From Humulus lupulus (Eukaryota > Streptophyta > Magnoliopsida > Rosales > Cannabaceae): a stretch of 64,000 nt of DNA. The position numbers were made by a program, and so were the translations under genes. Where the stretch lies: the NCBI RefSeq assembly GCF_963169125.1, contig NC_084800.1:142410397-142474396 (forward strand). The letters run 5' to 3'. Shown here piece after piece: positions 58,701-64,000 of this stretch. Numbering within the stretch: position 1 is the stretch's first letter; each line of letters opens with the position of its first letter. A model generated the notes under the pieces. That model saw only the letters and a program-made list of their open reading frames with translations. It had not been told where the DNA came from and did not search any database.

Positions 58701-61700
58701 TCAGGGACCCTTGGCGGCTCCTGAGATTGAAAAACCTCATAATCCCGAATAGGAAAAGATCGCCTTGAGTGAGGACATTGACCCCCGAGTAGGCGAGGAC
58801 AGATCCGAGCTCCAGGCTATTGAGGAGCTCGAGGAGGTGAACATTGATAAACAAAATCCGTCACAGACGGTTAAGATTGGGAAGAACCTCTGCGACCAGA
58901 AGAAGGCGGAGCTGATTACGTTTATGAAGAATAGCTTGGACGTATTCGCATGGTCTCACGAGGACATGGTGGGGATCAGCCCGAGCGTCATCATGCACAC
59001 GCTCCATCTGGATAAAAGCATTCCTGCCATGTCTCAAAAGCAAAGGCGTTTAGGAACAACCCGAGCTGAAGCCCTAGAAGAAGAAGTGGCCCGGCTCAAA
59101 AAGTGCGGCTTTATCCGCGAAGCCAAATTTCCAATTTGGATCGCCAACCCCGTGCTAGTTCCAAAGCCCAACGGGAAATGACGGACTTGCATTGACTTCT
59201 CCGACTTGAATAAAGCCTGCCCCAAGGATTGCTTTCCATTGCCTAGGATCGATCAGCTGGTGGACGCCACGGCGGGGCACGAGCTCATGTCCTTCATGGA
59301 CGCGTACTCAGGCTACAATCAGATCGCGATGAACCCGGCAGATCAGGAGCATACCAGCTTCATGAGCCCAACGAATGTCTATTGCTATAAGGTCATGCCG
59401 TTTGGCCTGAAGAATGCCGGAGCTACCTATCAGAGGCTAGTAAACAGAATGTTCGCGGCCTAGATCGGAAAGAACATGGAGGTGTATGTTGATGACATGC
59501 TCGTCAAGTCAAAGACTGCCGACAACCATGTTTCTGACCTGGAAGAATGTTTTAAAATACTACGGGAATACGACATGCGGCTCAATCCTCAGAAATGCAC
59601 GTTCGGTGTCGCAACGGGGAAATTCCTGGGGTTCATAGTCAATACCCGAGGAATCAAGGCGAACCCCGAAAAAATCAGGTCACTGCTCGAGCTTCCTTCC
59701 CCCAGGTCGCGGAAAGATGTCAAAGGCCTCACAGGAAGGGTGGCAGCACTCAACCGGTTCATTTCCAAGTCAACCGACAAGTGTTTGCCCTTCTACAATC
59801 TGCTCCGGGGAAACAAGAAGTTTGAGTGGATAGTAGAGTGCGAAAGTGCATTCCTCGATCTAAAGGCGCATCTGGCTGAACCGCCCGTGCTGTCCAAGCC
59901 CAAGGCAGGAGAGCCTCTTTTCCTCTACATGGCCGTCATTGAGGATGCAGCTAGCGCCGTGCTAGTATGAGAAGAGGACCAAGTTCAAAAGCCAGTCTAC
60001 TACATCAGCAAGAGACTACTCGGAGCATAGTCACGGTACCCACTGATGGAAAAATTGGCGTTTTGCCTAATCACAGCCTCGCGAAAGCTCATACCGTATT
60101 TCCAGTCCCACTCGGTACACGTCATGACCGATCAACCTCTAAGGCAGGTTTTGCAAAAGCCTTAGGCATCGGGACGTTTGTTAAAGTGGGTGGTCAAACT
60201 CAGTCAGTTCGAGATTTTCTATACTCCACGAACTTCCATAAAAAGTCAGGCGCTGGCTGACTTCGTGGCGGAGTGCACGGGATTCCAGGAGGATCCCTCA
60301 GAAGGCCTACTTCAAGTCGCTCCGCCGCATTCGTCGTGGAAGATCTTCGTTGATGGTTCATCTAACGAAAGCGGCTCCGGGGCTGGGATCATTCTAATAT
60401 CCCCCGAAGGACATAGGTTCCACTCGGCGCTAAGGTTTGGGTTCAAGGCGTCCAACAATGAGGCAGAGTACGAAGCTTTGTTAGCTGGGCTAAGGGTAGC
60501 TCAGGAGTTAAAGGCGAGCTTCGTCCAGTGCTTCAGTGACTCCCAGCTCGTGGTAAACCAGGTCCTGGGCGAATATCAGGCGCGGGGGCCCAAGATGGCC
60601 GCCTATTTGGCGAAGGTAAAAACTGAGCTGTCCGCATTTGAGCGAGGATCGATCGAACAGATACCTCGGGAACAGAACGCCAACGCAGATGCTCTCACAA
60701 AACTCGCCACCTCGGGAGAGACAGAAACCCTGGGATTGGTACCAATAGAATTCTTGAAAGAACCAAGCATAGAAGGAGATCGGGCAGAGGTCAAGATAAT
60801 TGATGCCAAGCCGACCTGGATGACCCCCATTCTTGAGTATCTCGTCGAGGGCAAGCTGCCTGAAGAGCATAACGATGCATGGCGAATCTTGTATCAAGCT
60901 CCGAGGTACACACTGGTCAATGGTGTGTTGTACCGATGTGGACATTCCCTACCTCTCCTCCGGTGCGTTCATCCAGGTGAGGCACAGGCCATCCTGCAGG
61001 ACATTCACGAAGGATTCTGCGGAGACCATGCTGGGGGGCAAAGCCTGGCCTTAAAGGTTCTTAGGCAAGGTTATTACTGGCCGACTTTGTCAAGAGACTC
61101 GATCTTGTATGTGAAAAAGTGCGACAAGTGCCAGCGCTTTGCCACGGTTGCCCGAGCTCCTCCTGTCGAACTGAAAATGATCTCGGCCCCTTGGCCATTT
61201 GCCGTTTAGGGGATAGATTTAGTAGGCACCCTGCCTACCGGAAAGGGCGGGGTCCGTTACGCCATGGTAGCCATCGACTACTTTACAAAGTGGGCCGAGG
61301 CAGAGCCATTGGCAACAATAACATCGAAGAAGGTACTCGACTTTGTGGTTAAAAGCATCATCTATCGGTTCGGCCTGCCGAAGAAAATTGTCTCCGACAA
61401 CGGCACTCAGTTCGACAACGACCTGTTCACCGAGTTTTGTGAAAGGCACGGAATTGTGAAAAGCTTCTCCTCTGTGGCCTATCCTTAAGCAAACGGCCAG
61501 GTCGAGGCTGTCAACAAGACTCTAAAGGCGAGCCTCAAGAAGAGGCTAGATGAGGCAAAGGGGGTCTGGCCAGAACAGCTCCCCCAGGTCCTTTGGGCAT
61601 ACCGGACCTCGCATCGGACTCCTACGGGTCACACTCCTTTCTCCCTAACCTTTGGGAGTGAAGCAGTCCTCCCCGTGGAAGTTAAAGTTCTGTCGCATAG

Positions 61701-62052
61701 GGTCCAGTCCTACGACCAATATAGGAACCACGAACTCCTATGCCATTCCCTAGACCTTATCGATGAAAGGCGAGAGGATTCGCAACTCCAGCTCGCCCAT
61801 TACCAGCAAAAGATCACTCGCTACTATAACACTAAAGTTAAAAAACGTACCTTTAGCGTTGGCGACTTGGTCCTAAGGAGAGTTTTCCTGGCCGGAAAAG
61901 ATCCCAAGGATGGAGTCTTGGGACCGAACTGGGAAGGACCATATCAGGTCATTGAAGTCATCAAGGAAGGAACCTATAAGTTAGCTCGACTTGATGGGGG
62001 GGCAGTCCCACGGACTTGGAACGCCATCCACTTGAAGAAATATTATCAATGA
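55749..62052 (+). pseudogene. gag-pol polyprotein of element C (about nine nonsense codons)
   Basis: Starts at the family ATG (MVTTRSRHGNETEQQ) and stays open through Gag to 57683 (644 codons). There a ~32 bp segment (AAAAGAAAGGGAAATGGTGA core) is duplicated in place of the normal linker, creating TAA and a frame change. The rest follows B closely: protease DNGSSVNLLF, RT with YVDDM near 59490, both RNase H domains (FVDGSSNESGSGAG near 60347), integrase with SDNGTQFDNDLF, end NWEGPYQV. Stops lie near 58750, 59179, 59461, 59968, 60028, 60163, 61207 and 61486. Several sit where TGG or CAG stood, fitting C-to-T/G-to-A decay. Non-autonomous now. Confidence 0.9.
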
Positions 62053-62181
62053 TCCACTTGTAAGGCCTGGAAGGCCACTTTCTATGTATTAATAAAAATC
62101 AAGTGTTTCTTTTTATTTGCAAGTGTAATCTTAAAGTAACCACGAAAGACCCTTTCCCAGTTACTTGGGGGGCATATAGTA

Positions 62182-62745
62182 CCTGGATATAACCAGGTCT
62201 CCTTAACGACTTAGATGTTGATCCTTATCTATGGATCATTGCTCTTCTTAAGGAGCTCGAGATATGGATAAGGGTTAACGCCAACTAAGTCATATCCTGG
62301 TTTTAACCGGGTCATAAAACTTAGAAGTCAACTTAAATTTATTGATCGTGGTTCTTCTTAAAGAACTCGAGATATGAATAAAAGTTGACACGAACTAAGT
62401 TTTCAAAATAAGCTCCTGGTTTTAACCGGGTCATAAAACTTAGAAGTCAACTTAAATTTATTGATCGTGGTTCTTCTTAAAGAACTCGAGATATGAATAA
62501 AAGTTGACACGAACTAAGTTTTCAAAATAAGCTCCTGGTTTTAATCGGGTCATAAAACTTAGAAGTTAACTTAAATTTATTGATCGTGGTTCTTCTTAAA
62601 GAACTCGAGATATGGATAAAAGTTGACACGAACTAAGTTTTCAAAATAAGCTCCTGGTTTTAACCGGGTCATAAAACTTAGAAGTTAACTTAAATTTATG
62701 GATCATGGTCCTTCTTAAAAGGGTCTCGGGATATAAATAACGGTT
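62182..62745. repeat. ~119 bp tandem repeat array of element C (about 5 copies)
   Basis: Units start near 62182, 62297, 62416, 62535 and 62654 with CCTGGTTTTAACCGGG, TCATAAAACTTAGAAGT and AAAGAACTCGAGATATG. Same place and period as in A and B, fewer units. Confidence 0.9.
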
Positions 62746-62926
62746 AACATGAACTAAGTTTATATAAAAAAAAAATAGTTTATCAAAAAACAAAATATGT
62801 GTATTGTAGCCAAAAGCATGAAGAAATACACAAGTTAAAATTGCAAGGCAAATTGTCTCGAGGAGAAAATACCTTGTGCTAAGAATTACATAAAATACTT
62901 CAAAAATAAAGAGAAGAAAAAACGCC

Positions 62927-63938
62927 CTAAGCCCCGTCAGTCGGCCCCTTGGAGGTCGCAGTCTCATCCAGCTCCGCCGCACCAGAGGCTTCCCCAGTCT
63001 CCGAAGGCGGCACCTCTTTGTCAAAGCGGGCTTGGAACTTCACCAACAAGCGCGCCCAGAGACTCGACGGCATGAAGGAGAAGTCAGCCTCCGGGTTGTG
63101 GGCCCAGCAACGATAGAAAAGTTCCTGCATGGACTGTTCCGAGGTGGCCCGTTCAGCTTCAAGGGCAGCCTGGGCCTCGGTCTTCGCTGCCTCGAGGTCT
63201 GTTCGCGAGGTAGCAAGGGATGTCTCAAGCTCTTTGACCTTTGAGCGGGTCCTCTCTAACTCGGCCTTCGAGGTCGCCAGCGCATCTTTCGCCGCCTGAG
63301 CCTCCTGAAGGGCGGCCTGATGACCAGCCCTCATCTCCTCGAGCTGAGCTCTGGTCCTGGTGATGCCTCGGTGTACGGCAGCGATGCCCTGCGAGAATGG
63401 AAAGACAAATTGGCTAAGTAGAAAAATAAGGCGGTGTGTGAGGGCTAAAGCCTTAAAAGAATGGGGCAGCTTACCGTTAGGGTCATGTCCATCGATGACT
63501 CTATTACGTGGACCGGGCTCAGTGTCTCAATATCCCGGAGCTCCTTCTCTTTGAACTTATAGAAATGGTTGACGGCATAATTCGCTGACTCATACACCGT
63601 CCCCCGGAAGGCTTCTGGGATCTTTTCCAGAGCCTGGGGGTCGACCGTGATGCGTACGCCAGGGGCCACTGCAGCCGGGGGCCCGACCTCCATTCGCACG
63701 TCCTGGATGGCTGATGGAGATCGTTGGGGCAGCGGAGGCATGTGTCCTGCTCCGCTAGCCAGAAGAGTTGCCCCCCCGACCTGCGATGGTGGGGTTTTTT
63801 CCTTCTCCTTTGCCGGAGATTTGGTGGAGCCCCCAGCCGTGCTCTTGGACCCTCGAAGCCTTTTCAATCTTGGCCCTGCTGGGGGATTCCCCCCGAAGTC
63901 TATGCCCCGCAAACTATCCTCGGGCTGAGACATCTCTT
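62927..63938 (-). CDS. Antisense accessory gene of element C, exons 3 and 4 (partial)
   Basis: Exon 3 63938-63475 and exon 4 63388-62927, joined across an 86 bp intron (GTAAGC...TCTCGCAG). Both are open and in frame. Compared with element B, exon 3 is 15 bp longer and exon 4 12 bp shorter, both multiples of three. Exon 3 has MSQPEDSLRG, the basic KSPAKEKEK and EAFRGTVYESANYAV. Exon 4 has the coiled coil (RTRSKVKELETSLATSRTDL) and the MQELFYRCWAHNPEADFSF motif. Exons 1-2 and the promoter lie beyond 64000. Function unknown, as for element B. Confidence 0.65.
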
Positions 63939-64000
63939 CTGCAAAAACAAAAAACATGGTTATTACAAGTTAGCAATAGGGGAGAAATAAAAGCAAAAGG

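Larger units (their letters stand above)
54947..64000 (+). mobile_element. Element C: decayed Tat/Retand-type element, 3' end outside the window
   Basis: 5' LTR 54947-55693, gag-pol remnant, 119 bp repeats and the 3' exons of the antisense gene, in the same order as in A and B. The left target duplication AAATT is at 54942-54946. Comparison with copia element 1 (about 50080-50100) shows the insertion point in the copia leader. The antisense gene's 5' exons and the 3' LTR should lie within ~3 kb beyond position 64000. Confidence 0.92.

Overview
The window looks like nuclear DNA of a flowering plant, most likely a eudicot. It holds a plant-type eEF1A gene with a 5'UTR intron, a mitochondrial TMEM70-type gene with a plant-style intron, a tRNA-Pro(AGG), and many plant LTR retrotransposons in AT-rich spacers. 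A species cannot be named from this sequence. Only about 5 kb (roughly 35.9-40.7 kb) is ordinary host gene space; most of the rest is retrotransposon or retrotransposon-derived.

Layout. 1-5.5 kb: a minus-strand chromovirus-like Ty3/gypsy element (E, 2.7 kb LTR) is nested in the gag of an older minus-strand gypsy element (D). 6.25-7.32 kb: a 1.06 kb solo LTR with a minisatellite. 8.33-20.6 kb: element A, a complete but decayed Tat/Retand-type gypsy element (757 bp LTRs, target duplication AAATT). 22.18-34.6 kb: element B, same family, young (770 bp LTRs differing at about 5 positions by eye, target duplication ATACG), with an almost uninterrupted gag-pol. 36-38.2 kb: eEF1A on the plus strand. 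38.96-40.46 kb: a TMEM70-like gene on the minus strand, convergent with eEF1A. 40.58 kb: tRNA-Pro. 41.0-45.6 kb: three tandem copies of a ~620-640 bp non-coding unit, the third split by a 2,675 bp solo LTR of the E family. 46.1-47.0 kb: a possible small DNA transposon. 47.27-54.94 kb: a broken Ty1/copia element fused to a partial second copy. 54.95 kb to the end: element C, a third Tat/Retand-type copy, decayed and running off the window.

The most interesting system is shared by elements A, B and C. Downstream of the sense gag-pol (gag, protease, RT, RNase H, a second archaeal-type RNase H, integrase) each element has an array of ~119 bp tandem repeats, then a second gene in the opposite orientation. 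In element B this antisense gene can be read as four coding exons separated by three introns of 86-89 bp with GT/AG borders. It has a further ~0.5 kb intron in its 5' leader, its own TATA box, and an uninterrupted frame of 775 codons. The splice sites are conserved in A, and in C as far as the window reaches. Retand elements of Silene were described with antisense ORFs and an amplified tandem repeat, so the general layout is known. The spliced gene model, the coiled-coil C terminus, the conserved palindrome near its promoter and the hairpin at its 3' side are inferences from this window.
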